Assembly: GCF_000208745.1 (NCBI RefSeq)
Contig: NC_030850.1
Location: 34,258,350 to 34,322,349 of the forward strand
From: Theobroma cacao
Taxonomy: Eukaryota > Streptophyta > Magnoliopsida > Malvales > Malvaceae
Direction: 5' to 3'
Length of the DNA stretch: 64,000 bases
Shown: positions 41,038-51,729 of the stretch, piece after piece
Numbering within the stretch: position 1 is the stretch's first letter
Layout of the letters: each line of letters opens with the position of its first letter
Program-made: the position numbers and the translations under genes
Notes under the pieces: model-generated
Seen by the model: only the letters and a program-made list of their open reading frames with translations
What the model was told of the DNA's origin: nothing
The model's database searches: none

Positions 41038-41905
41038 AAATTAACTGTTTTTAAATAAATTAAACTATTTATCCTAATTTTTTCTTATCTATACGTGCTT
41101 TCGACTTCTCTGTCACTATCTGGCTCTTTTTAATTTTGTTAATTTTTTTCATCGACATTTGTCTGTTATGTTCTTGATTTCTTTCTTTGGTGCTTTCAAA
41201 TCGCTAAGAGATGATTTTGATGTACTTAAACTGATGGTCATTTGGAAAATTTAATTTTTCAGTGTTTTGGATGAAACTAAAATGATAGAAATAATCATAG
41301 ACGTTTAAAATAACTTTTAATTAAATCAATTCGAAATATAAACACCAATAAACTTAAGAATTTAAAATTTATAAATCTATAGTTTTAAAGGAAATTTTTT
41401 TCAATTTTTAGCAGAAACGAGTGTTTTAGATAAAAAATTTTGTATTATGATTTATGAAAATATATTAGAAACATTTTAATCGGTGTCAAATCGTAAAAAA
41501 AAATGAAAAGAGCTGAGAAGATTTAAAGTTTTGATTCGTAAGGAACAAAAATATTTTAGACATTAAAGTGTAACAAAATTTTTTTAAATATAACATGTAA
41601 CAATAATATTTTTTCAATATAACGTGTAACAATAATATTTTTTTAATATAACTTGTAACATATTTTAGTACATGACATGTACTAATAATTTTTTTTTTCA
41701 ACATAGAATGTAATAATTTTTTTAATTATGATGTAAAACATGTTTTGTATATGAGGTGTAACAGTAATTTTTTTGAATATGACATGTAACATCGTATGCA
41801 TGGCTTGTAACATCATGTGTATTTTTTATTGAGGATAATTTTATCTAACTTAATTAAAAATCGTTAAAATTATAAAAAAAAAAATTTAAAACATCTTATA
41901 AGTTT
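41038..41905 (+). repeat. Repeat insertion in the 3' flank of UGT copy B, with an internal degenerate tandem array
   Basis: The 3' flanks of copies A, C and D pass within about 80 bases from the stop codon to a common word AACTTAAAAAAGTAATG. After copy B the same word appears only at 41,921, with about 870 extra bases in between. This extra DNA is AT-rich and contains, at about 41,575-41,830, imperfect repeats of a 30-36 base unit built on ATAACATGTAACAATAAT plus a T-run. Its end resembles 7,085-7,150. Clear terminal repeats or a target duplication are not visible, so type and exact ends are unknown. Confidence 0.5.
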
Positions 41906-41920
41906 TTGTTTAAATTTTGA

Positions 41921-44679
41921 AACTTAAAAAAGTAATACTGCTCAACCTTGTCCCGAGACAAGATTTCATACAAAACGACAATTGGATTGGTTCCTAGATT
42001 ATTATTTTAATGTTTATTTGATGATTGTTTAATAATTCTAGTTACTTTAGGTGGTACGTTCCAGCTGTTAATCATATTTGTGACAATAATAAAAGCCAAA
42101 TCTTTCAGATTAATTTATAAATTTCTTGAGTCTAATAATTGAATTCTTAATGCAAACATCCCTTTCAATAACCTTATAGTCTATAAATGCTATATAATAT
42201 AGAATTCATTATTTTTTATAAAAAAATGCATTATGCCTTATTTATCATAGAAAACCCATTTATAAATTATAAATCTCGCACATATGGATTCATAGTGACA
42301 TGTGTAGTGATTAACATTGATACAAAGAATCCAAAATGAATACATTAGTTTTAAGTATTAGCTGATTAGTCAATTGCATGCAAAAACAATACACATTAAA
42401 AATTGTGCCAAAGGAAAAGCACAAACACAGGTTATGCAAAAGCAAAACAATGGAGCAAATTCTGATATTTGACAGTTTTGGAAATGTGCAGTGGCCAATA
42501 TATTCCAAGTGGATGTATTGTTAATGTATTGCCTAACATTAAAAGGAAGTGTTGTTGAAAGTTGAGATCGAGATAGGTTGATTTGATTTTGCGAATAAAT
42601 TTGGCAGCAATCATGTGTTACTCGAGTATTAAATTCTAGCAAATTATTTTTGGGTGGAAACAGAAAATAAAACTTGATTAATATGGAGACATTGAAGAGG
42701 CAAATCATCATGCCTCTCATCTAAAACTAAAGAATTCACCTAAAATCATTGAATCAGTCTCTGCTAATACACCATTTTAATATTTGTATATTACTCTTGA
42801 TGAAGGTTAAAGTATTTATTGTGGTGAATGAATGGCTCCTCACTTCTCATTAGGATGGCATCAATTATTCTTCAAGGCTAATGATACAGTGTTACCAACA
42901 AGTCCAAAAAGAAAAGAGTACAAAAGATGTTTCAAAAATTGAATTAATTAGTATTAATCAATAGAAAATCTGCCAAATTCAAGTGCTTCATAAAATATGC
43001 CAAATGCTATTTACTAGTGTTAAAAAGTCAAGAAGGCCGGCCATGTTCTTGTTCAAGTAATGCTTGATTTCCCAGCAGGAAGTACCTGCTCAATACTCAT
43101 CATTATCAGTAAAAATTTATACTTTCCTTTATACTTTTGTAAGAGTCCTGATATCTCAATCCCTGCCGAAAATGGGTAGAGATCTTCACATAGTGATGCT
43201 TCCATGGTCTGCTTTTGGCCACCTGATACCATTCTTTCAACTCTCCATAGCCTTGGCCAAAGCTGGGGTAAAAGTCTCCTTCATATCAACCCCAAGAAAC
43301 ATCCAAAGACTCCCTAAAGTTCCTCCAACTTTAGCAACTCTGATAGGTTTTGTGGCTTTACCATTGCCAGTCCTAGATAAACAGCTCTTGCCAGAGGGTG
43401 CAGAGGCCACCGTGGACATTCCTTCAGAGAAAATTCCTTACCTGAAGATTGCATATGATCTCCTCCGGCACCCGGTCAAGCAGTTCATCTCAGATCAACG
43501 ACCGGCTTGGATATTCACTGATGCAATTTCTTATTGGGTGGTTGAGGTTGCTCAAGAGAAGCAAATACCTGTCATTAATTTCTCTGTTTTCCCTGCTTCT
43601 GCAGTTGCTATTTTTTTGCAACAATATTTCCCCGTTGCTGATGTCCAAGAAGGAACAAAGCCCTCTCCTGAAAGTTTGACAACACCACGTGAGCAGGGAA
43701 ATTTTCAATCTTCGGTAGCTTATCAGAGCTTCGAGGCGACTGACAAGTACGAGCGCTTTTATGCACCGAATGCTTCTGGAATAGCAGACAATGAAAGGTT
43801 TATTAGAGTTCTTCACGCAAGTAAAGCTCTAGCCATTCGCACCTGCCCTGAATATGAAAGTGATTGCTTGAATAAATGCAAGGAGATTACAGGCAAACAG
43901 GTGATTCCTATTGGTTTACTCCTGCCAGAGATACCTGCAGAAGGAAGAAGAATTACTGACAAATCATGGATTGAAAACTTTGAGTGGTTGGATGGACAAA
44001 ACCCCAAATCAGTCGTGTTTGTAGGATTTGGCAGTGAGTGTAAACTAAGCAAGGAACAAGTTCATCACATAGCATATGGGCTGGAGCTATCAGGATTGCC
44101 ATTTTTATGGGCACTTAGGAAGCGTGATTGGGCTACCGACGATCATGATGCTCTGCCTCCAGGCTTTAGCAGCCGGACACGTGGAAGAGGAGTTGTCTGC
44201 ATTGGTTGGGCTCCGCAATTGGAAATTTTGGGACACCCGTCCATCGGAGGCTCGTTGTTTCAGGCTGGATGGGGTTCAATTATAGAAACGCTGCAGTTTG
44301 GGCATTGTCTCGTGGTTTTACCATTGATAATTGACCAACCCCTGAATGCAAGGCTTTTGGTGGAGAAAGGTCTGGCTGTGGAAGTAGAGAGAAGTGACGA
44401 TGGATCATTCACCGGAGCTGATATAGCTAAGGCTCTAAGACTGGCTATGGTTTCTGAAGAAGGGGAGAATTTAAGGGTCAGAGCTAAAGAAGCAGCTAAG
44501 GTTTTTGGGAACCGGAACCTGCAACATGGTTACTTCAATAGATTTGTTGAGTATCTGGAGAAAAATGGAGCTGCGACTGATCAAAGTCAATGACATCTTC
44601 CAAAGAGAAATAAGATGGCTGTTTTGTTCATTTACGAGCAATAACTTTCCTTCTTCTTCTTTTTTTCCTTGAATTTTCA
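41921..44679 (+). repeat. Tandem duplication unit 1 (spacer plus UGT copy C)
   Basis: The unit begins with AACTTAAAAAAGTAAT in the 3' flank of copy B and runs through a ~1.2 kb spacer and copy C to the same word after copy C. The spacer aligns in order with unit 2 (44,680 onwards): CAAGATTTCA, TTACTTTAGGTGGT, GTCAATTGCATGCAAAAACA, ATACACCATTTT and TTCTCATTAGGATGGCATC. Unit 1 lacks the three insertions found in unit 2, so it shows the state before them. 41,921-43,171 otherwise contains no gene. Confidence 0.85.
43172..44593 (+). CDS. UGT91-like UDP-glycosyltransferase, copy C, intronless
   Basis: An uninterrupted frame of 473 aa starts at MGRDLHIVMLPWSAFGHLIP, with His17 as the likely catalytic base. 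The PSPG box spans residues 346-389 (WAPQLEILG to DQ) and is followed by PLNARLL, as in the other copies. One residue stands out: position 364, His in the FHAGW of copies A, B, D and E, is Gln here (codon CAG). In plant UGTs this PSPG histidine contacts the diphosphate of the sugar donor, so activity may be reduced or donor use changed. The frame is open upstream only from a TTG, so ATG 43,172 is the start. It is the closest relative of copy D and, apart from the transposon, of copy A. Confidence 0.93.
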   Translation: MGRDLHIVMLPWSAFGHLIPFFQLSIALAKAGVKVSFISTPRNIQRLPKVPPTLATLIGFVALPLPVLDKQLLPEGAEATVDIPSEKIPYLKIAYDLLRHPVKQFISDQRPAWIFTDAISYWVVEVAQEKQIPVINFSVFPASAVAIFLQQYFPVADVQEGTKPSPESLTTPREQGNFQSSVAYQSFEATDKYERFYAPNASGIADNERFIRVLHASKALAIRTCPEYESDCLNKCKEITGKQVIPIGLLLPEIPAEGRRITDKSWIENFEWLDGQNPKSVVFVGFGSECKLSKEQVHHIAYGLELSGLPFLWALRKRDWATDDHDALPPGFSSRTRGRGVVCIGWAPQLEILGHPSIGGSLFQAGWGSIIETLQFGHCLVVLPLIIDQPLNARLLVEKGLAVEVERSDDGSFTGADIAKALRLAMVSEEGENLRVRAKEAAKVFGNRNLQHGYFNRFVEYLEKNGAATDQSQ

Positions 44680-45151
44680 AACTTAAAAAAGTAATGCTGC
44701 TCAACCGGTCCCAAGACAAGATTTCACACAAACGACAATTGGTTTGGTTCTTAGATTATTATTTTAATTCCTATTTGATGATTATTTAATAATTCTAGTT
44801 ACTTTAGGTGGTTCATTCTAACTGTTAATCATGTTTGTGACAATAGGAAAAGCTAAATCTTTCAGATTTTACAAATTTCTTGTTTCTAATAACTGAATTC
44901 TTAGTGCAAACATCCCTTTCACTAATCTTATAGTCTATCAATGCTATATAATATGGTATTCATTATCTTTGATAAAAAAAATGCAGTACGCTTTATTTAT
45001 CATATAAGCCATTTGTATATTATAAATCTCACACATATGGATTAACAGTGACATATGTAGTGATTAACATTGATATAAAAATCCAAAATAAATACATTAG
45101 TTTCAAGTGTTAGCTGATTAGTCAATTGCATGCAAAAACAATATACATTAA

Positions 45152-45826
45152 GGGTCTATTTAGTAACCGAAAAATGACTTGTTGGAGGAAAATTTTTTCT
45201 GTATAAAATATTTTACAAGAAAATTTAATCCTTTATGTTGTTTGGATAAATTATTGAAAATATTTTCAATTGTTTGGATCATTTTATGAAAAATATTTTT
45301 CATCATGGTGGAGTTATTTAAGTGTTAAAATAATAAATAGAAGTTATTATAAAACAATATTGATATTTGATTTTCACTAATTGGCGATCAAAATTAAGAA
45401 TGGAAATGAAAATGGATAAAATCAATAATGATATTTCCCAAAACATTTAACCATATATCTGTAATGAAAATAAATTCTAATTTTCAAAAAAAATTTCATC
45501 TTATCACTTTTTTATCATAACTATAAAAATATAAATATTCATTAATTGTATAAGATATCCAAAACTTATACTTATAAATATGTATTCATTAAATGATGAT
45601 CATTGAAATATTTTTTATTATAATTATTAGTAAGATTTAAACCTATTATAAATGTGTATTTATCAAATGATTATCATTGTAAGATATACAAAATCAACAT
45701 TTTCTGTGATTAACTCTGTTGACTCGTAAAATATTTTACATTTAGAATTAATTTTTCGTCTATCAAATAAGAATAAATCCTAAAAACATTTTTCAAAAAA
45801 TATTTTACTACAAAACAAACGAACCA
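45152..45826. mobile_element. PIF/Harbinger-like MITE, 675 bp
   Basis: The element begins GGGTCTATTTAGTA and ends in ACAAACGAACCA, which read inward gives TGGTTCGTTTGT, an imperfect inverted repeat. It is flanked by TAA on both sides (45149-45151 and 45827-45829). Unit 1 passes directly from ACACATTAA to ATTGTGCC at about 42,395, the empty site. The interior is AT-rich with no coding capacity. A TAA target duplication suggests PIF/Harbinger, but the ends also resemble some hAT MITEs. Confidence 0.7.
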
Positions 45827-46195
45827 TAAAGCTTGTGCCAAAGGAAACACATGAACACAGGTTATGCAAAACAACGAAGCAAATCCTTATCTTTGATAGT
45901 TTAGGAAATGTGCAATAACCTATATATTATTAATGTATTGCCTAAAATTAAAAGAGGTGTTCTTGAAAGTTAAAATAAAAAAAAAAAGTTAAAATCGAGA
46001 TAGATTGATTTGATTTTGTGCATAAATTTGGCAGCAACCATGTGTTTCTCGAATATTAAACTTTGGCAAACTCTCTTCAGGTGGAAACAGAAAACAAAAC
46101 CTAATTAATATGGAGACATTGGGCAGGCAAATCATCATGCCTCTCTTCTCAAATCATTGAATCACTCTCTACGATCATTGATAATACACCATTTT

Positions 46196-46310
46196 TTTTT
46201 TGAAAGGGTTAGAATGTTATTGTTGATAAATTGTCACAAAAAGAAGCAAAAAGCAAGGTCCCATGGGGACTTGCAGAGGTACAAAAAAATCCCCAAGGAT
46301 GGGGACAGGC
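46196..46310 (-). mobile_element. Short retroposed fragment (LINE 3' end-like), minus orientation
   Basis: About 115 bases lie between two near-identical 14-base direct repeats, TAATACACCATTTT at 46,182 and TAATACGCCATTTT at 46,311. The insert begins with a T-run, which is a poly-A tail on the minus strand. Long target duplications and a poly-A end indicate LINE-mediated retroposition with 5' truncation. Unit 1 has only one copy of the word (about 42,767), so the empty site is preserved. Confidence 0.72.
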
Positions 46311-46333
46311 TAATACGCCATTTTGATATCTAT

Positions 46334-46815
46334 TGTTGAAATATTGGCTTTGGTTTCTGGAAGGAAGGTATTGCACTGGTTTTGTGGCTAAGGTTCACAG
46401 AAGAAGAAAAGCACGTGATTTACAATTGTCTCAATTAAATGCTTTGTCGTTTAGTCTATTACTAATGACGTTTTTCATATTTCTAGATGGTTCTTCAAAT
46501 TAGAAAAACTATGTCGTATCAATTTTTTTCTCTGATTTCGTGAGCTGTCAGAAAGAAATATTTTGCACTCTCCAATGCAAAATATTTTCGGTAGTTTTGG
46601 TATAGCCAGTTGTTTTTGTTTTTCTTGTGAGCTGTCATTTTCTCTTTCTCTCCTCTGTGTATATAAACAAAAGGCATATGATTTAATAGAAAGTGTGGGC
46701 GTCTTGTGTCCTTTTGTGCCTAACAGTTTTTCTCTCACATCTCTCTTGATTTCTTTCTTCTTCTTCCTCTGTAATTGTTCATCTATTTTTTCAGAAAATT
46801 GTTATTTTCTTGACA
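46334..46815 (+). repeat. 5' LTR of the copia element
   Basis: 482 bp, starting TGTTGAAATATTGG and ending TTCTTGACA. A TATATAAA box lies near 46,660 in a CT-rich context, consistent with an LTR promoter. Confidence 0.93.
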
Positions 46816-46828
46816 TGGTATCAGAGCG
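46816..46828 (+). other. Primer-binding site of the copia element
   Basis: TGGTATCAGAGCG directly after the 5' LTR matches the complement of the 3' end of plant initiator methionine tRNA, the usual copia primer. Confidence 0.88.
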
Positions 46829-46916
46829 TTTTGCTTGATCGTAAGGGACCATTTTCCTTGATTCTTCAACCTTTACTTTGCTGGAAAATCATCCTTCAGT
46901 TTTTCTTTTATACTCA

Positions 46917-49900
46917 ATGGTTACTTCAGGATTTAATACTTCAGCTCCACCGATCTTTACAGGGGAGAACTATGTTTTTTTATTTGTGAAGATGAAATCC
47001 TATCTCAAAGTGTTTTGCCTTTGGGATGTTGTGGAGACAGGAAAAGATCCGGTTCAAAGACATGGTAATCCTACCTTAGCCCAGATTCATCAGTTTGAGG
47101 AGAACAAAGCAAAAAGCTACAAAGCTTTGTCCTACTTACAATCTGCTGTAATTGATGACATTTTCTCTAGGATTATACATTTAGATAGTCCTAAGGAAGT
47201 GTGGGATCACTTGAAGGATGAATTTTTTTACAGTGATAGGACTAGGCATGTTTAGATTTTAAACTTGTCTAGGCAATTTAAGATGTTGAGGATGGAAAAT
47301 GATAAGAATATTAGGGAGTTTTCTGGTAAAATTATGAGTTTGGTGAATCAACTGAGGTTGTTATGGAAAAATGTGACTGAAGAACGGTTGGTTAACAAAA
47401 TGTTGGTGAGCCTACCCGAAAGGTATGAATCTAAGATTTCTTCTTTGGAAGATTCAAGAGATATGTCACAAGTTACTTTGAAAGAGTTGGTAAACTCTCT
47501 AGAAGGCTTAGAGCAAATGAGAGCTTATAGGCAAAAGACCTCAGTAGATAGTGCTTTAGTAGCTAAAACTAAGCACTTGAAAATAGGCAGCAACTCAAAA
47601 AAGAATGATGCTGAGAGAAAGGAGAAAGGAAAAAAAACTAAGGATGAAAAGTCTGGTAAACAAAAAACAAAATATCCTCCCTGTACTCATTGTAAGGAGA
47701 CAACTCACTCAGCTAAATTTTGTTGGTACAGACTGAATGTGAAATGCAGGTCTTGTAACCAACTAGGACATGTTGAGAGGGTATGTAAGAACAAAGGCAC
47801 TAAGGTTGAAGGTAAAGCTGCAGTTGCAGAGGAACAAGTTGATGCATGTGAGGAAGTGTTGTTTATGGTCAGACAATCTAGTGAATCAGTCAAGAAAAAC
47901 TTATGGTTGATTGATAGTGCCTGCACTAATCACTTAACTAGTGATGAGAGCCAATTTGCTACTTTAGACAGGAGCTATAGGTTAAAGGTTGAGATTGGTG
48001 ATGGATCTTTTTTGAGGATTCTAGGCAAGGGAACAGTTGCTGTTGAAACTCAGCATGGTACTAAGTATATTACAGATGTTTACTTTGTACTGGATGCCAA
48101 TCAAAGCTTGTTGAGTGTTGGTCAGTTGACTGAGGGAATAGGTATTGTACTATCTTTGATCCTAAGGGTGAAGAGGTGTTCTCTGTGGAGATGAGGATCA
48201 AATGCTATCCAATAGATTGGAAGCATTCTTATCATGCATTCTCAAGTATAGTCAATGATTCTGAGCTGTGGCATAAGAGGCTTGGGCATGTCAATTACAA
48301 CTCACTTCAAATCATGGCTGCTAAAGAACTAGTTACAGGGTTGACTAAAATAGCTAAACTAGAAACAGTGTGCAAGATCTGTCAATATGGGAAGCAATGC
48401 AGGGTACCTTTTCTTAAGTAGTGAAGTTGGAAAGCTACTACTAAGTTGGAGCTTATTCACACAGATTTAGGGAGTCTTATGAAGACTCTTTCTCTTGGAG
48501 GCAGTAAGTATTATTTGTTTTTTATTGATGATCTAACTAGGTATTGTTGGGTTTATATTTTGAAGGCCAAGTCTGAAGTCTTGAGCAACTTTGTGAAATT
48601 TAGAAATGCAGTAGAGAATCAGGCAATTGAAACTATCAAGATACTAAGGAGTGATAATGGAACAAAGTTTACTATTGCAGAATTTGAGAAGTATCTGAAA
48701 CAATTTGGCATTGCTCACCAATTGACTGTCCCATATAGCCCACAGCAAAATGGGATTTCTGAAAGAAAGAATAGAACACTGTTGAAAATGGCTAGATGCC
48801 TTTTATTTTAGAAGAAGTTACCTAAAACTTTTTGGGCAAAGGCAATTAACACTGACAACTATATTTTGAATATATCTCAGACAAAAGTCTTAATGTAGAC
48901 AACTCCCTATGATAGTTGGTTTGGAAGAAAACCATCCGTAGAACACTTAAGGATATTTGGATCTGTTTGTTATGCAAAAATTTCTGATGAGAAGAGATCA
49001 AAACTTGATGAAAAGAGTGTTACTGCTATTCTGATTGGTAATAGTGACCTTATCAAAGGTTACAAACTATATAATGTTGAAACCAAAAGAATTTTCTTCA
49101 GTAGGGATACAAGGTTTGATGAACAGGCAGTATGGGATTGGGAGAAATCTGTGGTAGAAAACACTGAGAATTATAATCTGCTACAGGATGTAGTGCCAGA
49201 AGAATTTGATGAAGAAACTGATATAGAATATGAAAGCCTAGCAGTGAGAGGAACCAAATCTTTGCAGGAAATATATGCTAGATGTAATGTGGCTATTATT
49301 GAGCCTGCAAACTTCACTAAAGCTGTGAAAGATGACAAATGGGTCCAAGCTATGAATCAGGAGATGGAAATGATTAAAAAGAATGGGACTTGGATGTTAG
49401 TTGATAAACCTACAAATCAACATATTATTGGAGTGAAATGGATTTATAAAACTAAACTCAATGCAGATGGTTCGGTTAATAAATTGAAAGCTAGACTTGT
49501 GGTAAAAGGCTATTCACAGATCTATGGTGTTGACTACTGGGAGACCTTTGCCCCAGTAGCCAGACTTGATACAATCATATTGTTAACAGCACTAGCTACC
49601 AAAGAAGGGTAGAGGATTCGACATCTCGATGTGAAGTCAACATTCCTTAATGGATATCTCACTGAAGATATTTATGTTCATCAGTCTGAAGGTTTTATTG
49701 AACCTGGTAATGAGGAGAAGGTATGTAAACTGATCGAAGCCCTGTATGGCTTAAAACAAGCTCCTAGAGCTTAGTATGCTTGGATAAACAATTTTCTTAC
49801 TTCAAAAGGGTATTGTAAGAGTGCAAATGAGCCTACTTTATATGTTTATAATCCAACTGAATCAGTGAAGGTAATAATTTCTTTATATGTGATGATCTGT

Positions 49901-50847
49901 TGCTTACTGGGACAGATGAGTCAACTTTAATGAACTGCAAAGAGAAGCTAAAGAAAGAATTTGAGATGTCTGATCTGGGAGAGATGAACTACTTTCTGGG
50001 GTTGCAATTTATACAAGGTCCAGACTATATTTGCCTTCACTAGAGTAAGTATGCTTCAGAATTATTGAAGAAATTCCGTATGAAAAATTGTAAGGTAGTG
50101 GAATCACCTTTGGCTACAAACTGTAAGTTGAGCAAAGATGATGGGGCTCCAAATGCTGCAAGCACATCTTACAAAAGCTTGATTGGTAGTTTATTATACT
50201 TAACTGCCTCAAGACTAGATATCATGTTCTCAGTAAGTTTGTTCTCTCGCTTTATGCAGAAGCCATATCAGATTCACTCTACAACTACCAAACGAGTACT
50301 TAGATATGTCAAGGATACAGTAGATTATGGATTGAAGTTTGACAAGGCAGACCGCAATGAACTTGTTGGTTATTATGATAGTGATTAGGCAAGGAGCATT
50401 GATGACTCAAAGAGTACTGGAGGCTACTGTTTTTTGTTTGGAAGTGTGGTTTTTTCGTGGATTTCCAAGAAGCAGGAGGTAGTTGCTCAGTCTTCTGCTG
50501 AGGCTGAGTATATATCTGTAGCGGCAGCAGCTAATCAAGCTATTTGGCTTAGAAAAATTCTGTGTGATTTGGGATTCAAGCAGGAAAAGGGGACTACTTT
50601 GTTCATAGACAATCAATCTGCAATTTCAATTGCCAAAAATCCAATAAATCATGGGAGAACCAAGCACATCAAGGTGAAGTTTCACTCAATTCATGAAGCT
50701 GTAAAGGATGAGGAGATTCAGCTTAAACACTGTGGATCTAATGCTCAGCTTACAGACATATTTACTAAAAATTTAAACAAAGAAAGATTCTTGTGGTTGA
50801 GGAAGGAAATCAAAGTCTGCAAAACAAAATCCAGGGGGATGTGTTGA
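46917..50847 (+). pseudogene. Decayed gag-pol region of the copia element
   Basis: A gag start at 46,917 leads to a UBN2-type gag, interrupted by an in-frame TAG at 47,253-47,255. A CCHC zinc knuckle (CRSCNQLGHVERVC) is seen near 47,745-47,785. The protease motif reads DSACTNHL. The frame shifts near 48,140-48,170. The integrase zinc-binding HKRLGH...CKICQYGKQ and core segments YSPQQNGISERKNRT follow, with stops at 48,419-48,424 and 48,809. Reverse transcriptase has a stop at 49,610 and a shift at the catalytic YVDDLL region (about 49,885). RNase H, ending at 50,847, is preceded by a TAG at 50,386. With this many breaks the element cannot make its own proteins. Confidence 0.93.
50831..50841 (+). 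other. Polypurine tract of the copia element
   Basis: CCAGGGGGATG lies immediately before the 3' LTR, in the position of the plus-strand primer. Confidence 0.7.
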
Positions 50848-51144
50848 AATATTGGCTTTTGTTTCTAGAAGGAAGGTATTGCACTAGTTTCGTGGCTGAG
50901 GTTCACAGAAGAAGAAAAGCACGTGATTTACAAATTTCTCAATTAAATGCTTTACCGTTTAGTTTATTACTAGTGTCGTTTTTCGTATTTCTAAATGGTT
51001 CTTCAAATTAGCAAAACTATGTTGTATCAATTTTTTCCTCTGATTTTGTGAGCTGTCAGAAAAAAATATTTCGCACTCTCCAATGCAAAATATTTTCGGT
51101 AATTTTGGTATAGCCAGTTGTTTTTGTTTTTTTTTTTTGAGCTA

Positions 51145-51189
<45 letters not shown>

Positions 51190-51347
51190 GTATATAAACA
51201 AAAAGGCATATGATTTAATAGAAAGTGTGGGCATCTTTTGTCCTTTTGTGCCTAACAGTTTTTCTCTCACATCTCTCTCCATTTCTTTCTTCTTTTTCCT
51301 CTGTAATTGTTCATCTATTTTTCCAGAAAATTGTTATTTTCTTGACA
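50842..51347 (+). repeat. 3' LTR of the copia element
   Basis: 506 bp. It is longer than the 5' LTR mainly because a CT-rich segment has grown into a pure CT microsatellite at 51,150-51,187. Its end lies 382 bases before the start codon of UGT copy D. Confidence 0.93.
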
Positions 51348-51729
51348 TCTATATATTTATTTGGATCAAGGTTAAAGTATTTATTATGGCAAATGAATAG
51401 CCCGTCACTTCTCATTAGGATGGCATCAATTATAGGCTAATGTTAAGGTGTTACCAACAAGTCCAATAAGAAAAAAGTACAAAAGATGTTTAAAAAATTG
51501 AATTAATTAGTATTAATCAATAGAAATCATTCTAATGCAACTGCTCCATAAAATAGGCCAAATGCTATGTACTAGTATTAAAAAAACCAAGACGGCCGGC
51601 CATGTTCCTGGTCAAGTAATGCTTGATTTCCCAGCGGGAAGTACCTCCTCAATACTCATCGTCAGTAAAAATCTATAGACTTTCCGTTATGCTTTTGTAA
51701 GAGTCCTGATATCTCAATCCCTGCTGAAA

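Larger units (their letters stand above)
46334..51347 (+). mobile_element. Ty1/copia LTR retrotransposon, structurally complete but decayed
   Basis: The element runs TG...CA between two direct LTRs (46334-46815 and 50842-51347) and is flanked by the 5-bp target duplication TCTAT (46329-46333 and 51348-51352). A primer-binding site TGGTATCAGAGC complementary to the initiator Met tRNA end follows the first LTR, and a short purine-rich tract precedes the second. The domain order, protease then integrase then reverse transcriptase then RNase H, is that of Ty1/copia. Both LTRs differ at about nine positions in the first ~115 bases by eye, so the insertion is not recent. Confidence 0.95.

Noticed and set aside
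41486..41704. Repetitive open frame on the minus strand in the 3' flank of UGT copy B
   Set aside because: Its periodic peptide is the translation of the TGTAACA-type tandem array, not a gene.
41575..41830. Regularly spaced repeats considered as a CRISPR-like array
   Set aside because: The repeats are diverged, AT-rich and without unique spacers, and the DNA is eukaryotic nuclear sequence.
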